This document shows, one piece after another, positions 30,190-39,224 of a stretch of 64,000 nucleotides of DNA. Every line of letters starts with the position of its first letter. The stretch's first letter is position 1. The position numbers and the translations under genes were made by a program. The notes under the pieces are model-generated. The model was not told the origin of the DNA, ran no database searches, and was given only the letters and a program-made list of their open reading frames with translations. Source of the stretch: Serratia ficaria (GTDB lineage Bacteria > Pseudomonadota > Gammaproteobacteria > Enterobacterales > Enterobacteriaceae); assembly GCF_900187015.1 (NCBI RefSeq), contig NZ_LT906479.1, positions 124,001-188,000 on the forward strand, written 5' to 3'.

Positions 30190-31440
30190 ATGTCGTTGGC
30201 AAAAGCATCGATATGGACCGCCGGTTCCACGCTGATCAAAATTGGCGTGGGGCTGTTGGTGGTGAAACTGCTGGCGGTGGCGTTTGGCCCCAGCGGCGTG
30301 GGGCAGGCGGGCAACTTCCGCCAGTTGATCACCGTGCTGGGCGTGTTGTCCGGCGCCGGTATTTTTAACGGCATCACCAAGTATGTGGCGGAGTATCACC
30401 AGGATCCGCAGCGGCTGCGGCTGGCGGTGGGCACCGCATCGAGCATCGTACTGGGCTTTTCGACGCTGCTGGCGCTGGTATTTCTGTTCGCCGCCGAGCC
30501 GATCGGCGTGGCTCTGTTCGGCCATGCCGATTACGTCGGCGTGGTGCGAGCGGTGGCGTTTATCCAGATGGGCATCGCCTACGCCAACCTGTTTATGGCG
30601 GTGCTGAAAGGCTATCGCGATGCGCTGGGCAACGCGCTGGCGGTGATCGGCGGCAGCCTGATTGGCGTGGTGGCCTATTACCTGTGCTTTAAGCTGGGCG
30701 GCTATGAAGGCGCGTTGGCCGGGTTGGCGCTGGTGCCTGCGCTGGTGGTGCTGCCGGCCGGGCTGATGCTGTGGCGGCGCAAAACCCTGCCGCTGCGTTA
30801 CCTGGCGCTGGCGTGGGATAAAGCGGTCGCCGGCAATCTCGGCAAGTTCACCATCATGGCGCTGATCACCTCGATGACGCTGCCGGTGGCCTATGTGATG
30901 ATGCGAAACCTGCTGGCGGCGCATTACAGCTGGGATGAAGTGGGCATTTGGCAGGGCGTCAGCAGCATCTCCGACGCTTACCTGCAGTTTATCACCGCCT
31001 CGTTCACCGTGTATTTGCTGCCGACGCTGTCGCGGCTGACGGATAAGGGCGCCATCTCGCAGGAGATCGTGCGTTCGCTGAAGTTTGTGCTGCCGGCGGT
31101 GGCGGCGGCGAGCTTTACGGTGTGGCTGCTGCGCGATTTCGCCATCTGGCTGTTGTTTTCCGATCGGTTTGTGGCGATGCGCGACCTGTTCGCCTGGCAA
31201 TTGGTCGGCGACGTGCTGAAAGTCGGCGCTTACGTGTTCGGCTATCTGGTCATCGCCAAGGCGTCGCTGCGTTTTTATATCCTGACGGAGGTCAGCCAGT
31301 TCCTGCTGCTGACGCTGTTCTCGCACTGGCTGATACCGTTGCACGGCGCGCTCGGCGCGGCTCAGGCCTATATGGCAACCTACATCGCGTATTTCACGCT
31401 CTGTAGCTGCGTATTCCTTATTTATCGTAGACGAGTATGA
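30190..31440 (+). CDS. wzxE: WzxE, ECA lipid III flippase
   Basis: WzxE moves the completed undecaprenyl-linked ECA trisaccharide to the periplasmic face. The 416-residue product has about 12 hydrophobic helices and the MOP-family start [18 protein letters not shown]. It begins 1 base after wecE and overlaps wecF by 4 bases (ATGA), so it is coupled on both sides. Confidence 0.97.
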   Translation: MSLAKASIWTAGSTLIKIGVGLLVVKLLAVAFGPSGVGQAGNFRQLITVLGVLSGAGIFNGITKYVAEYHQDPQRLRLAVGTASSIVLGFSTLLALVFLFAAEPIGVALFGHADYVGVVRAVAFIQMGIAYANLFMAVLKGYRDALGNALAVIGGSLIGVVAYYLCFKLGGYEGALAGLALVPALVVLPAGLMLWRRKTLPLRYLALAWDKAVAGNLGKFTIMALITSMTLPVAYVMMRNLLAAHYSWDEVGIWQGVSSISDAYLQFITASFTVYLLPTLSRLTDKGAISQEIVRSLKFVLPAVAAASFTVWLLRDFAIWLLFSDRFVAMRDLFAWQLVGDVLKVGAYVFGYLVIAKASLRFYILTEVSQFLLLTLFSHWLIPLHGALGAAQAYMATYIAYFTLCSCVFLIYRRRV

Positions 31441-32522
31441 CCACACTGATTCACGTACTGGGATCTGACATCCCGCATCACAATCAGACGGTGCTGCGCT
31501 TCTTCAACGACGTGCTGGCACCGCGCCTGCCGGCGGAACAGACGCGCCATTTTATGGTGGCGGCTAAAGACGTTGCGGCGCTGGGCGATTTCCCCGCGCT
31601 GAGCATCGAGCCGTTTGCGGATAAGAAAAGCCTGGCGGAGGCGGTGATCGCCCGCGCCCAGGCCGATCGCGACGCGCGCTTCTTTCTGCACGGCCAGTTC
31701 AACCCCGGGCTGTGGCTGGCGTTGCTGAGCGGCAAGATCAAAGCGCGGCAGGTCAGTTGGCATATCTGGGGCGCCGATCTGTATGAAGACGCCACCAGCT
31801 GGAAATACCGGCTGTTCTATCTGCTGCGCCGCATCGCGCAGGGGCGGGTGGCCAACGTGTTCGCCACCCGCGGCGATGTGGCCCATTACCAGCAGCGCCA
31901 TGCGCGCGTGCCGGCTTCGCTGCTGTATTTCCCGACGCGGATGGATCCGGCGCTGACCGGGATCGGCGTGGAGAAAAACCTGGCCGGCCCGATGACCATT
32001 CTGGTGGGCAACTCCGGCGATCGCACCAACCGGCATATCGAGGCGCTGAAGGCGATTCATCAGCAGTTCGGCGCCGAGGTGCGCGTGATCCTGCCGATGG
32101 GTTATCCGGCCAACAACGACGCCTACATTGAGCAGGTGCGCGCCGCCGGGCTGCAGCTGTTCAGCGAAAAGAACCTGCAGCTGCTGACGCAGCAGGTGGC
32201 GTTCGAGGATTACCTGAATATCCTGCGCGAATGCGATCTCGGCTACTTCATCTTCAACCGCCAGCAGGGCATAGGTACGCTGTGCCTGCTGATCCAGTTC
32301 GGCGTGCCTTTTGTGCTCAGCCGACAAAACCCGTTCTGGCAGGATCTAGCGGAACAGCATCTGCCGGTGCTGTTTTACGGCGATTCGCTGGACGAAGCGG
32401 TGGTGCGCGAGGCGCAGCGCCAGCTGGCGTCGGTGGATCAGCAGGCCATCGCTTTCTTTAATCCGAACTTCATCGATGGCTGGCAACAGGCATTGGCGCT
32501 GGCGGCGGGAGAAGCCTCATGA
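31437..32522 (+). CDS. wecF: WecF, Fuc4NAc transferase (ECA lipid III synthesis)
   Basis: WecF (RffT, GT56) adds Fuc4NAc to lipid II to complete the ECA trisaccharide. The 361-residue product (E. coli 359) starts [24 protein letters not shown] and contains [10 protein letters not shown] and [10 protein letters not shown], both typical of the family. It overlaps wzxE and wzyE by 4 bases each. Confidence 0.97.
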   Translation: MTTLIHVLGSDIPHHNQTVLRFFNDVLAPRLPAEQTRHFMVAAKDVAALGDFPALSIEPFADKKSLAEAVIARAQADRDARFFLHGQFNPGLWLALLSGKIKARQVSWHIWGADLYEDATSWKYRLFYLLRRIAQGRVANVFATRGDVAHYQQRHARVPASLLYFPTRMDPALTGIGVEKNLAGPMTILVGNSGDRTNRHIEALKAIHQQFGAEVRVILPMGYPANNDAYIEQVRAAGLQLFSEKNLQLLTQQVAFEDYLNILRECDLGYFIFNRQQGIGTLCLLIQFGVPFVLSRQNPFWQDLAEQHLPVLFYGDSLDEAVVREAQRQLASVDQQAIAFFNPNFIDGWQQALALAAGEAS

Positions 32523-33889
32523 CGCTGGCGCAGTTTGGCGGCCTGTTCGCGGTCTACCTGGTCAGCGTGCTGTTTATCCTGACGCTGACCTATCAGGAGT
32601 TCCGGCGCATTCGCTTTAACTTCAACGTGTTCTTTTCGGTGCTGTATTTGCTGACGTTTTACTTCGGCTTTCCGCTGACCTGCCTGCTGGTGTTTCAGTT
32701 CGACGTCGAGGTGGTGCCGGTCGAGTTTCTGCTGTACGCCATTTTGTCCGCCACGGCGTTCTACGCCATCTATTACGTCAGCTATAAAACCCGGCTGCGC
32801 ACGCGCAGTGCCCAGCCGCGAGCGCCGTTGTTTACCATGAATCGGGTGGAGACCCACCTGACCTGGGTGCTGCTGGCGCTGGTGGCGATTGGCACCGTAG
32901 GCATTTTCTTTATGCAGAACGGTTTCCTGCTGTTCAAGCTGAACTCTTACAGCCAGATTTTCTCCAGCGACGTGTCCGGCGTGGCGCTCAAACGCTTCTT
33001 TTACTTCTTTATCCCGGCGATGCTGGTGGTGTATTTCCTGCGGCAGGACCTGCGCGCCTGGTTCTTCTTCCTGGTGGCGACGGTGGCGTTTGGCATTCTG
33101 ACCTACGTGATCGTCGGCGGCACCCGCGCCAACATCATCATCGCCTTCGCGCTGTTCCTGTTTATCGGCATCGTCCGCGGCTGGATCACGCTGTGGATGC
33201 TGGCGGCGGCGGGCATTTTCGGCATCGTCGGCATGTTCTGGCTGGCGTTGAAACGCTACAGCCTGGACGTCAGCGGCGCCGAGGCGTTTTACACCTTCCT
33301 CTACCTGACGCGCGACACCTTCTCGCCGTGGGAGAACCTGGCGCTGCTGCTGCAAAACTACGACAAGATTGATTTCCAGGGCCTGGCGCCGATCCTGCGT
33401 GATTTCTACGTATTCATACCGTCCTGGCTGTGGCCGGGGCGGCCGGACGTGGTGCTGAACTCCGCCAACTACTTTACCTGGGAAGTGCTGAACAACCATT
33501 CCGGCCTGGCGATTTCCCCGACGCTGATCGGCTCGCTGGTGGTGATGGGCGGCGCGCTGTTTATCCCGCTTGGCGCGGTGCTGGTCGGCATGATCATCAA
33601 GTGGTTCGACTGGCTGTATGAGCTGGGCAAAACCGAACCGAACCGCTACAAGGCGGCCATTTTGCAGGGCTTCTGCTTTGGGGCGGTGTTCAACATGATC
33701 GTGCTGGCGCGTGAGGGCGTCGATTCATTCGTCTCACGCGTGGTGTTCTTCTGCATTATTTTTGGCGCCTGTCTGGTGCTGGCGAAATTGCTGTACTGGC
33801 TGTTTGATACCGCCGGGCTGATCAAGGCCCGGGCGCGGCGCTCGCGCTCCTTGGCAGCGCCGCCTCCGCAGGCCAACGGTCTTTTGTAA
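32519..33889 (+). CDS. wzyE: WzyE, ECA polymerase
   Basis: WzyE polymerises ECA repeat units in the periplasm. The 456-residue product (E. coli 450) is hydrophobic with about 11 predicted helices and the long periplasmic loop expected. The start overlaps wecF by 4 bases and wecG follows after 14 bases. Its C-terminal tail is Arg/Ser-rich. Confidence 0.96.
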   Translation: MTLAQFGGLFAVYLVSVLFILTLTYQEFRRIRFNFNVFFSVLYLLTFYFGFPLTCLLVFQFDVEVVPVEFLLYAILSATAFYAIYYVSYKTRLRTRSAQPRAPLFTMNRVETHLTWVLLALVAIGTVGIFFMQNGFLLFKLNSYSQIFSSDVSGVALKRFFYFFIPAMLVVYFLRQDLRAWFFFLVATVAFGILTYVIVGGTRANIIIAFALFLFIGIVRGWITLWMLAAAGIFGIVGMFWLALKRYSLDVSGAEAFYTFLYLTRDTFSPWENLALLLQNYDKIDFQGLAPILRDFYVFIPSWLWPGRPDVVLNSANYFTWEVLNNHSGLAISPTLIGSLVVMGGALFIPLGAVLVGMIIKWFDWLYELGKTEPNRYKAAILQGFCFGAVFNMIVLAREGVDSFVSRVVFFCIIFGACLVLAKLLYWLFDTAGLIKARARRSRSLAAPPPQANGLL

Positions 33890-33903
33890 GGGTAATGATC
33901 AAG

Positions 33904-34644
33904 ATGGAAGCAAAGATTGAGGTCCCGAAGTATGAGCTGCGCAGTTTCAGCCTGTGGGGCTTCCGCGATATGGCGCACTGCATGGACTTTTTGTTCGACG
34001 GCGGGCGGGTAAAGCAGGGCACGCTGGTGGCGATGAATGCCGAAAAAATCCTCAAGGCGGAGGAAGACCAGGCGCTGCGCGCACTGCTGGATGAGGCGGA
34101 ATTCAAATATGCCGACGGCATCAGCATGGTGCGATCCATCCGCCGCAAGTACCCGGGCGCCGAAGTGTCTCGCGTGGCGGGCGCCGATCTGTGGGAAGCG
34201 CTGATGCAGCGTGCCGGCCGCGAAGGCACGCCGGTGTTTTTGATCGGCGGCAAGCCGCAGGTGCTGGCGGAAACCGAACAGAAGCTGCGCAGCCAGTGGA
34301 ACGTCAACCTGGTGGGCAGCCAGGACGGTTACTTCCAACCGGAACAGCGCCAGGCGCTGTTTGAACGCATTCGCGCCAGCGGGGCGGCTATCGTCACCGT
34401 GGCGATGGGGTCGCCGAAGCAGGAGATGTTGATGCGCGACTGCCGCAGGGTGCATCCGCAGGCGCTGTATATGGGCGTCGGCGGCACCTACGACGTGTTT
34501 ACCGGCCATGTGAAGCGTGCGCCCAAGGTCTGGCAGAATCTGGGCCTGGAGTGGCTTTATCGGCTGCTCAGCCAGCCCAGCCGCATTGGCCGCCAGCTGA
34601 AACTGCTGAAGTTTGTCGGCTACTACTACCGCGGCAAGATGTAA
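33904..34644 (+). CDS. wecG: WecG, UDP-ManNAcA transferase (ECA lipid II synthesis)
   Basis: WecG (GT26 family) adds ManNAcA to GlcNAc-PP-undecaprenol. I chose ATG 33904: it gives 246 residues, the E. coli length, and [14 protein letters not shown] aligns residue by residue with the E. coli start; the upstream ATG 33895 sits too close to the AAGGG box. Conserved blocks are [33 protein letters not shown] and [17 protein letters not shown]. It is the last gene of the ECA cluster. Confidence 0.96.
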   Translation: MEAKIEVPKYELRSFSLWGFRDMAHCMDFLFDGGRVKQGTLVAMNAEKILKAEEDQALRALLDEAEFKYADGISMVRSIRRKYPGAEVSRVAGADLWEALMQRAGREGTPVFLIGGKPQVLAETEQKLRSQWNVNLVGSQDGYFQPEQRQALFERIRASGAAIVTVAMGSPKQEMLMRDCRRVHPQALYMGVGGTYDVFTGHVKRAPKVWQNLGLEWLYRLLSQPSRIGRQLKLLKFVGYYYRGKM

Positions 34645-34650
34645 GCGGCG

Positions 34651-34676
34651 GCCGGGGCGGAAAGTGCCGCTCCGGC
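34651..34676 (+). terminator. Strong hairpin after wecG
   Basis: A 10-base stem with a single G-U pair (GCCGGGGCGG 34651-34660 / CCGCTCCGGC 34667-34676, loop AAAGTG) begins 6 bases after the wecG stop. It lacks a T-run, so it could be a pause or 3'-end protector at the end of the ECA message. Confidence 0.55.
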
Positions 34677-35007
34677 AGGCCCAACGGGATAAATAATCTG
34701 CTTTTTAAACGTTTTACCCGCATATCTATAACCCCCGGCCCTAAACACTCCCTCATTTATTCCATAAAGTTTTAAATTGCGGTTTGCTTATAGCGGCAAA
34801 ATGCGAAACGATACCGCCCGGAAATTATCCCTGGCCGCTGGCGCCTGCTGCGACGGCGCTGAACGAGGTTCTTCTCGCCGCAAGATCGCTCCGACTACCC
34901 GTTGATGCCAACCCGATCGGCAGGGGATGATTTATTCTTTTCATAACAACAATAACGACCGGCGGCGGCCGGCAGGCAAGCACAACCCGAAAAATTATTG
35001 AGGACTC
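34677..35007 (+). promoter_or_regulatory. thrP (yifK) upstream region with GcvB-type target motif
   Basis: The 331 bases contain no gene I can support. At 34941-34955 the sequence CATAACAACAATAAC (first C at 34942) is a C/A-rich stretch of the sort paired by the R1 region of the small RNA GcvB. In Salmonella the yifK message is a known GcvB target through an ACA-rich site in its leader. The motif lies about 55 bases before the start codon. Function here is inferred. Promoter elements are not clear to me. Confidence 0.5.
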
Positions 35008-36411
35008 ATGGCACACAAAGAAAAACCGCAAGGACTACACCGGGGGCTCGAGGCCCGGCATATCGAGCTGATCGCTCTGGGGGGCACCATCGGGGTCGGC
35101 CTGTTTATGGGCTCTGCGAGTACGCTGAAGTGGGCGGGGCCGTCGGTGCTGCTGGCCTATATCATCGCCGGGCTGTTCGTGTTCTTTATTATGCGTTCGA
35201 TGGGGGAAATGCTGTTCCTCGAGCCGGTGGCGGGTTCCTTCGCCGTTTATGCGCATAAGTATATGAGTCCCTACTTCGGTTACCTGACCGCCTGGGGATA
35301 TTGGTTTATGTGGATCGCCGTCGGCATATCCGAAATCACCGCCATCGGGGTTTACGTGCAGTTCTGGTTCCCGGAAATCCCGCAGTGGGTGCCGGCGCTG
35401 ATCGCCGTGGCGATGGTGGCGCTGGCCAACCTGGCGGCGGTGCGGCTGTACGGTGAGCTGGAGTTCTGGTTCGCCATGATCAAGGTCACCACCATCATCG
35501 TGATGATCCTGGTGGGGTTGGGGGTGATTTTCTTCGGCTTCGGCAACGGCGGCGAACCCGTCGGTTTCGCCAACCTGACCGCCCACGGCGGCTTCTTTGC
35601 CGGCGGCTGGAAAGGCTTCCTGTTTGCGCTGTGCATCGTGGTCGCCTCCTATCAGGGGGTCGAGCTGGTGGGCATCACCGCCGGCGAGGCCAAGAACCCG
35701 CAGATCACGCTGAAGCGCGCGATCAATAATATCCTGTGGCGCATTCTGATCTTCTACGTCGGCGCCATCTTCGTCATCGTCACCATCTTCCCGTGGAACG
35801 GCATCGGCACCGCCGGCAGCCCGTTCGTGCTGACCTTCGCCAAGATTGGCATCGTGGCCGCCGCCGGCATCATCAACTTTGTGGTGCTGACCGCCGCGCT
35901 CTCCGGCTGCAACAGCGGCATGTACAGCGGCGGGCGCATGCTGTACGCCCTAGCCAAGAATCGTCAGCTGCCGGCCGCGTTGACCAAAGTGTCCGCCAGC
36001 GGCGTGCCGGTGAACTGCATCGCCGTCACCATCGGCTGCCTGCTGGCGGGGTCCGGGTTGAACTACATCATTCCCAATCCGCAGCAGGTGTTCGTCTATG
36101 TCTACAGCGCCAGCGTGCTGCCGGGCATGGTGCCGTGGTTTGTGGTGCTGATCAGCCAGCTGTACTTCCGCCGCGCCCATAAAGAAGCGATCAAAACTCA
36201 CGGCTTCAAGTCGATCATGTTCCCTTATGTGAACTATTTGACCATCGCTTTTCTGCTGTGCGTGCTGGTTGGCATGGGAATCAACCCGGATACGCGAGTT
36301 TCTCTGTTGGTCGGGGCGATTTTCTTGGCGGGCGTCAGCCTGTGCTACTTCGCTTTGGGGATGCACAAGAAACATCATCCGGCTGAAAAACAGGCGGAAA
36401 CGCAGCAATAA
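35008..36411 (+). CDS. thrP: ThrP/YifK, threonine (serine) proton symporter, APC family
   Basis: The 467-residue product is close to E. coli YifK (461), now known as a threonine/serine:proton symporter of the inner membrane. It shows about 12 hydrophobic helices and the amino-acid permease signatures [20 protein letters not shown] (residues 14-33) and [17 protein letters not shown] is 5 bases before the ATG. Position between wecG and the argX-hisR-leuT-proM tRNA genes is as in E. coli. Confidence 0.95.
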   Translation: MAHKEKPQGLHRGLEARHIELIALGGTIGVGLFMGSASTLKWAGPSVLLAYIIAGLFVFFIMRSMGEMLFLEPVAGSFAVYAHKYMSPYFGYLTAWGYWFMWIAVGISEITAIGVYVQFWFPEIPQWVPALIAVAMVALANLAAVRLYGELEFWFAMIKVTTIIVMILVGLGVIFFGFGNGGEPVGFANLTAHGGFFAGGWKGFLFALCIVVASYQGVELVGITAGEAKNPQITLKRAINNILWRILIFYVGAIFVIVTIFPWNGIGTAGSPFVLTFAKIGIVAAAGIINFVVLTAALSGCNSGMYSGGRMLYALAKNRQLPAALTKVSASGVPVNCIAVTIGCLLAGSGLNYIIPNPQQVFVYVYSASVLPGMVPWFVVLISQLYFRRAHKEAIKTHGFKSIMFPYVNYLTIAFLLCVLVGMGINPDTRVSLLVGAIFLAGVSLCYFALGMHKKHHPAEKQAETQQ

Positions 36412-36496
36412 GCGGTGAAAAGGGGCTGCGGATAGCGCTTTCCTGCGCGGGAGTGAGCAAAGCGTAATCAAACGCAACATTTCTGCGAAAAAGCAC

Positions 36497-36525
36497 TAGA
36501 CAGGATTAGAGTAAATCCGTAGTAT
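36497..36525 (+). promoter_or_regulatory. tRNA operon promoter
   Basis: TAGACA (36497-36502), 17-base spacer, TAGTAT (36520-36525), followed by CCCCTCCCGC, a GC-rich discriminator typical of stable-RNA promoters under stringent (ppGpp) control. It is 21 bases before the tRNA-Arg gene. Confidence 0.75.
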
Positions 36526-36546
36526 CCCCTCCCGCAACGGCGCTAC

Positions 36547-36623
<77 letters not shown>

Positions 36624-36681
36624 TTAAGTTTGTGTGCAAGAGCTGCGGTGGTAGTATTACCGCGTGAAGTTTAGAAGTAAT

Positions 36682-36758
36682 GGTGGCTATAGCTCAGTTG
36701 GTAGAGCCCTGGATTGTGATTCCAGTTGTCGTGGGTTCGAGTCCCATTAGCCACCCCA
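36682..36758 (+). tRNA. hisR: tRNA-His (GTG)
   Basis: A 77-base gene including the extra G at -1, with CCA encoded. Acceptor GGTGGCT pairs with AGCCACC and the anticodon is GTG in TTGTGAT. Near identical to E. coli hisR; the T-loop has GTTCGAGTC in place of GTTCGAATC. Confidence 0.98.
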
Positions 36759-36801
36759 CTTCCTGCGAGAAGTGAAGGTTTGTAAGCTGTTTTGTGATTG
36801 T

Positions 36802-36888
36802 GCGAAGGTGGCGGAATTGGTAGACGCGCTAGCTTCAGGTGTTAGTGTTCTTACGGACGTGAGGGTTCAAGTCCCTCTCTTCGCACCA
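36802..36888 (+). tRNA. leuT: tRNA-Leu (CAG)
   Basis: An 87-base class II tRNA with the long variable arm (GTGTTCTTACGGAC region). Acceptor GCGAAGG with CTTCGC (one G-U type closing pair), anticodon CAG in TTCAGGT, CCA encoded. It is a leuT homologue and reads CUG, the commonest leucine codon in this G+C-rich genome. Confidence 0.98.
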
Positions 36889-36921
36889 CACACAAAATGT
36901 CTAATAAATATAATATTTACA

Positions 36922-36950
36922 TAGACATAAGCGATATAAATCGGTAGTAT
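36922..36950 (+). promoter_or_regulatory. Second promoter just before tRNA-Pro
   Basis: TAGACA (36922-36927), 17 bases, TAGTAT (36945-36950). Both hexamers and the spacing are the same as in the promoter ahead of tRNA-Arg, but the discriminator is CAGCAAC rather than GC-rich. It lies 14 bases before the tRNA-Pro gene and could transcribe proM apart from the operon. Confidence 0.6.
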
Positions 36951-36964
36951 CAGCAACAAGAAAT

Positions 36965-37041
36965 CGGCGAGTAGCGCAGCTTGGTAGCGCAACTGGTTTG
37001 GGACCAGTGGGTCGGAGGTTCGAATCCTCTCTCGCCGACCA
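36965..37041 (+). tRNA. proM: tRNA-Pro (TGG)
   Basis: A 77-base gene. Acceptor CGGCGAG pairs with CTCGCCG, anticodon TGG in TTTGGGA, T-arm GGAGG-TTCGAAT-CCTCT, discriminator A, CCA encoded. It is the proM homologue that ends the argX-hisR-leuT-proM series. Its last 18 bases are repeated downstream. Confidence 0.98.
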
Positions 37042-37249
37042 CATTCAAAGAAACCGACGAAAGTCGGTTTTTTTACGCCTGCAGTTTATGAGGATGAGAA
37101 CCTCCGAAGGAGGTTTGAGCCGAGCGCAGCGAGACCACGTTGCTTTAGCGACGGCCCGCAGGGCAAGCATCGCAGATGCGCGTCATCCTCTCTCGCCGAC
37201 CACATTCAAAGAAACCGACGAAAGTCGGTTTTTTTACGCCCGCAGTTTA
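37024..37249 (+). repeat. Duplicated tRNA-Pro tail plus terminator, enclosing a structured insert
   Basis: Two 65-base direct copies (37024-37088 and 37185-37249, one mismatch) each carry the last 18 bases of proM, including CCA, and an intrinsic terminator (AAACCGAC-GAAA-GTCGGTTT plus T-run, at 37051-37074 and 37212-37235). The 96 bases between are bounded by inverted GAGGATGA / TCATCCTC (37090-37097 and 37183-37190) and contain small hairpins: AACCTCC-GAA-GGAGGTT (37099-37115), CGTTGC-TTTA-GCGACG (37138-37153), GCCC-GCA-GGGC (37154-37164) and GCATC-GCA-GATGC. This resembles the E. coli rtT element after tyrT, where repeats also hold the tRNA 3' end. Confidence 0.85.
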
Positions 37250-37252
37250 AGC

Positions 37253-37289
37253 AAAGCCCGTTCGGCAATGAGCGGGCTTTTTGTTTTTT
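37253..37289 (+). terminator. Third terminator after the tRNA genes
   Basis: Stem AAAGCCCGTTC / GAGCGGGCTTT (37253-37263 and 37270-37280, one G-U pair), loop GGCAAT, followed by TT-G-TTTTTT. It is the third consecutive intrinsic terminator behind proM and insulates the glmZ promoter region. Confidence 0.85.
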
Positions 37290-37329
37290 GCGCCCGGCGT
37301 TGGTTTTCAGCGACACTCGCATCAGGCTT

Positions 37330-37347
37330 TGTCGTCAGTTTGAGACA
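37330..37347. promoter_or_regulatory. GlrR-type site 1 upstream of glmZ
   Basis: TGTC-N10-GACA exactly, the motif bound by the response regulator GlrR (YfhA) ahead of glmY and glmZ in enterobacteria. Its centre lies about 228 bases before the predicted glmZ start, a usual distance for a sigma-54 enhancer. Confidence 0.7.
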
Positions 37348-37392
37348 TATAATCTTTTGATTTTGTTCGATAAAAATCACTTTGACTTAAGT

Positions 37393-37410
37393 CGTCGTTA
37401 TCAGGCGACA
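37393..37410. promoter_or_regulatory. GlrR-type site 2 upstream of glmZ
   Basis: CGTC-N10-GACA, one base from the TGTC-N10-GACA consensus. Its centre is 63 bases (about six helical turns) from site 1. A more decayed third copy, GGTC-N10-GGCA, may lie at 37426-37443. Confidence 0.65.
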
Positions 37411-37538
37411 CGTTTTGCCGCGGCAGGTCTTCGCCGGCAGGCAGGGGCGGAGGAGGGGTAAACCGCTCGGAAAATAAAAGTCTTTTTATTTCAATGTGGT
37501 GCGGTTTTTTTTACGTTGTGGCGGCTCGAGCGCCAAAG

Positions 37539-37555
37539 TTGGCACGCCAAGTGCA
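37539..37555 (+). promoter_or_regulatory. Sigma-54 promoter of glmZ
   Basis: TTGGCAC-N5-GTGCA gives the GG (37541-37542) and GC (37553-37554) elements 10 bases apart as sigma-54 requires. The -12 element falls 12-13 bases before the predicted RNA start at 37567. With the upstream GlrR-type sites this indicates RpoN/GlrR control. Confidence 0.8.
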
Positions 37556-37566
37556 ATATCTATATC

Positions 37567-37776
37567 GTAGATGCTCATTCCACCTCTTATGTTCGCCTTA
37601 GGCTTCATAAACCCTGGGAATGACGCAGAGCCGATTTAGGGTGCCTATTGCCCAAGAGACCGATGACACAAGCCGTCATCACGCTCAGGGCATAACGTTG
37701 AGTGAGGCACCGCCCCTGTTGTCCTAGACCTGATTGCTTCTTTATACACTTGCCACCGCGGCAAGTGTTTTTTTTT
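37567..37776 (+). ncRNA. glmZ: GlmZ small RNA
   Basis: GlmZ is an Hfq-dependent RNA that, when not cleaved through RapZ and RNase E, pairs with and activates glmS mRNA (glucosamine-6-phosphate synthase). The start GTAGATGCTCATTCCACC, the GGAATGACGCAGAGCCG block and AACGTTGAGTGAGGCACC are near identical to E. coli GlmZ. The glmS-pairing segment around CTGTTGTCCTAGACC follows. The RNA ends in the terminator CACTTGCC-ACCGC-GGCAAGTG (37747-37767) with a run of nine T. Neighbour hemY is as in E. coli. Length is about 210 bases. Confidence 0.95.
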
Positions 37777-37782
37777 GCCTAT

Positions 37783-37905
37783 CCCCTTCATACTTGAAGC
37801 TGTATCTGTGTTGGCTGCGTTTGTGCACCCCAGTCACTTACCTGAGTAAGCTCCTGGGGATTTACAAACTTGCCGCCTTGATTCAGCTCCAATTATTTTG
37901 GGTAT
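37783..37905. repeat. Palindromic intergenic repeat, full copy
   Basis: This stretch folds as one long imperfect hairpin. Outer arms are TTGAAGCTG (37794-37802) and CAGCTCCAA (37874-37882), inner arms GTTTGT (37819-37824) and ACAAAC (37864-37869), and the core is CCCCAG...CTGGGG (37828-37833 and 37854-37859) around CTTAC/GTAAG-like bases. The ends CCCCTTCAT and ATTTTGGGTATA resemble the dispersed palindromic repeats of Yersinia and Serratia intergenic regions. It contains no gene. Confidence 0.7.
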
Positions 37906-37914
37906 ATATAATTG

Positions 37915-37957
37915 CCGTACTTGGAGCCGTATCAGTGTTGGCTGCGTTTGTATGCCC
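37915..37957. repeat. Palindromic intergenic repeat, half copy
   Basis: TACTTGGAGCCGTATCAGTG and the following GTTGGCTGCGTTTGTATGCCC repeat the left half of the copy at 37783-37905 (TACTTGAAGCTGTATCTGTG, then TTGGCTGCGTTTGTGCACCC) but stop before the core. It looks like a truncated second element pressed against the hem terminator. Confidence 0.6.
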
Positions 37958-37976
37958 TGGCCAGAGAATAAAGCGG

Positions 37977-38007
37977 ATAAAAAAGGCGCGCCCAGTGGGC
38001 ACGCCTT
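37977..38007 (-). terminator. Terminator of the hemCDXY operon
   Basis: On the minus strand AAGGCGTGCCC-ACT-GGGCGCGCCTT forms a stem of about 11 bases with one mismatch, followed by TTTTTAT. It starts about 20 bases after the hemY stop. Confidence 0.8.
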
Positions 38008-38027
38008 GAAGACAATACACTGCCGCG

Positions 38028-39221
38028 TTATTCGCCGTTTTGCTTCAGCGTCAGCATCAGCCCTTCGCGCCGCACCTGCGCCGCCTCATCCGAGCGATGC
38101 AGTTTTTCCAACGCGTCGCCCAACCAGGCGTAGTCGTAGGCATCCGGCCGCTGTTTCAGCGCTTCGCGGAAGGCGTCGGCCGCCTGCTGCCATTCGCCAT
38201 GCTTCATCAGCAACTGCCCCAGCGTGCTGTTCAGCAGCGGCGTTGCGCCATGTTGTTTGACCTGCTGGCGCAGCGCCTTCTCCAGCTGCTCCGGATTGCC
38301 GGATTTCAGCCGTGGGATCAGCAACACCAGACGTTCGTCGTATTGGCGCTTCAGGCTGTCCAGCACGATTTCCTGCGCCAGTTCGTGGTCGTTGCATTCG
38401 ATCAGGTGTTCCACCATGGCGATTTGCAGCGGCACTTCGTGACGGGTTTTACGGCTCTGATCTTTCCACCAGCGTTTCAGGCCGTCGCTGCCTTCGTCCG
38501 CCATCGCCTGGTTCATCAGGCCGATATAGGCCTGCTGTTGCAACGCCTGCAGCTCGCTTTCGCTGTGCAGATCGATTTTGCGCATCGACGGCAGGATTTC
38601 CAGCAACGACGCGAAGGCGCCGGTACGCAGATAGGCCTGTTCGGCCAGGCGCAGCACTTCCGGATGGCGCGGCGCCTGATTCAGCAGGCGATCGACGCCG
38701 TGGCGCGCGGCATGGTTCTCGCCCTGCGCCAGCTGAATGCGCACCCGGGTGATATCCACCGGCAGCTGGTCGGTGTCGGCGGCCTCGGCGGCGCGCTCCA
38801 GATATTGATTGGTGCGGAAGTCGTCGCCGCGCTGTTGGGCGGCTTCGGCGGCCAGCAGGTAGTTCACCACCGGCTGTTCGGCATGGTCGGCATTGCGCGT
38901 CAGCAGTTGTTCAACCTGCTTGTAATCGCCTTCCGCCAGCTTGATCAGCGCGGCCTTGGTTTGTTTGCGCGCGCGGGTGCGCTTGCGGCCGATAAACCAG
39001 CCGCGGGTACGGGCGCCGGTGCGGAAGATGCGACGCAGGATCCATTCGATCGCCAGCAGCACCACAAACAGCAGCACCGCCATGATCACCAGGCCGGTGA
39101 CGCTGGTTTCGATATTGTAGTTGTCGGTCTGGATCAGCACGTAACCCTGATGCCCGGCCAACATCGGCCCGAGCACCACGCTGGCGATCAGCACCAGGAA
39201 CAGAAATAACACGCGTAACAT
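38028..39221 (-). CDS. hemY: HemY, inner-membrane TPR protein of the haem operon
   Basis: HemY is an inner-membrane protein with two N-terminal transmembrane helices (about 3-22 and 42-62) and a cytosolic TPR-rich body. The 397-residue product (E. coli 398) keeps the LRVLFLFLVLIASVVLGP start and the YDYAWLGDALEKL TPR near the end. Its role is linked to haem synthesis, but its activity is not established; it is not the protoporphyrinogen oxidase called HemY in Bacillus. It follows hemX by 3 bases. Confidence 0.95.
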   Translation of the reverse strand: MLRVLFLFLVLIASVVLGPMLAGHQGYVLIQTDNYNIETSVTGLVIMAVLLFVVLLAIEWILRRIFRTGARTRGWFIGRKRTRARKQTKAALIKLAEGDYKQVEQLLTRNADHAEQPVVNYLLAAEAAQQRGDDFRTNQYLERAAEAADTDQLPVDITRVRIQLAQGENHAARHGVDRLLNQAPRHPEVLRLAEQAYLRTGAFASLLEILPSMRKIDLHSESELQALQQQAYIGLMNQAMADEGSDGLKRWWKDQSRKTRHEVPLQIAMVEHLIECNDHELAQEIVLDSLKRQYDERLVLLIPRLKSGNPEQLEKALRQQVKQHGATPLLNSTLGQLLMKHGEWQQAADAFREALKQRPDAYDYAWLGDALEKLHRSDEAAQVRREGLMLTLKQNGE

Positions 39222-39224
39222 GGC

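Noticed and set aside
37089..37184. Integrated element or phage att site with cargo
   Set aside because: Only 96 bases lie between the repeats and no integrase or cargo is present; kept as a structured repeat, with scar as an alternative.
37734..38009. A 91-codon open frame over the glmZ terminator and palindromic repeats
   Set aside because: It reads through the GlmZ terminator and repeat arms; the hydrophobic look comes from the T-rich repeat, not from a gene.
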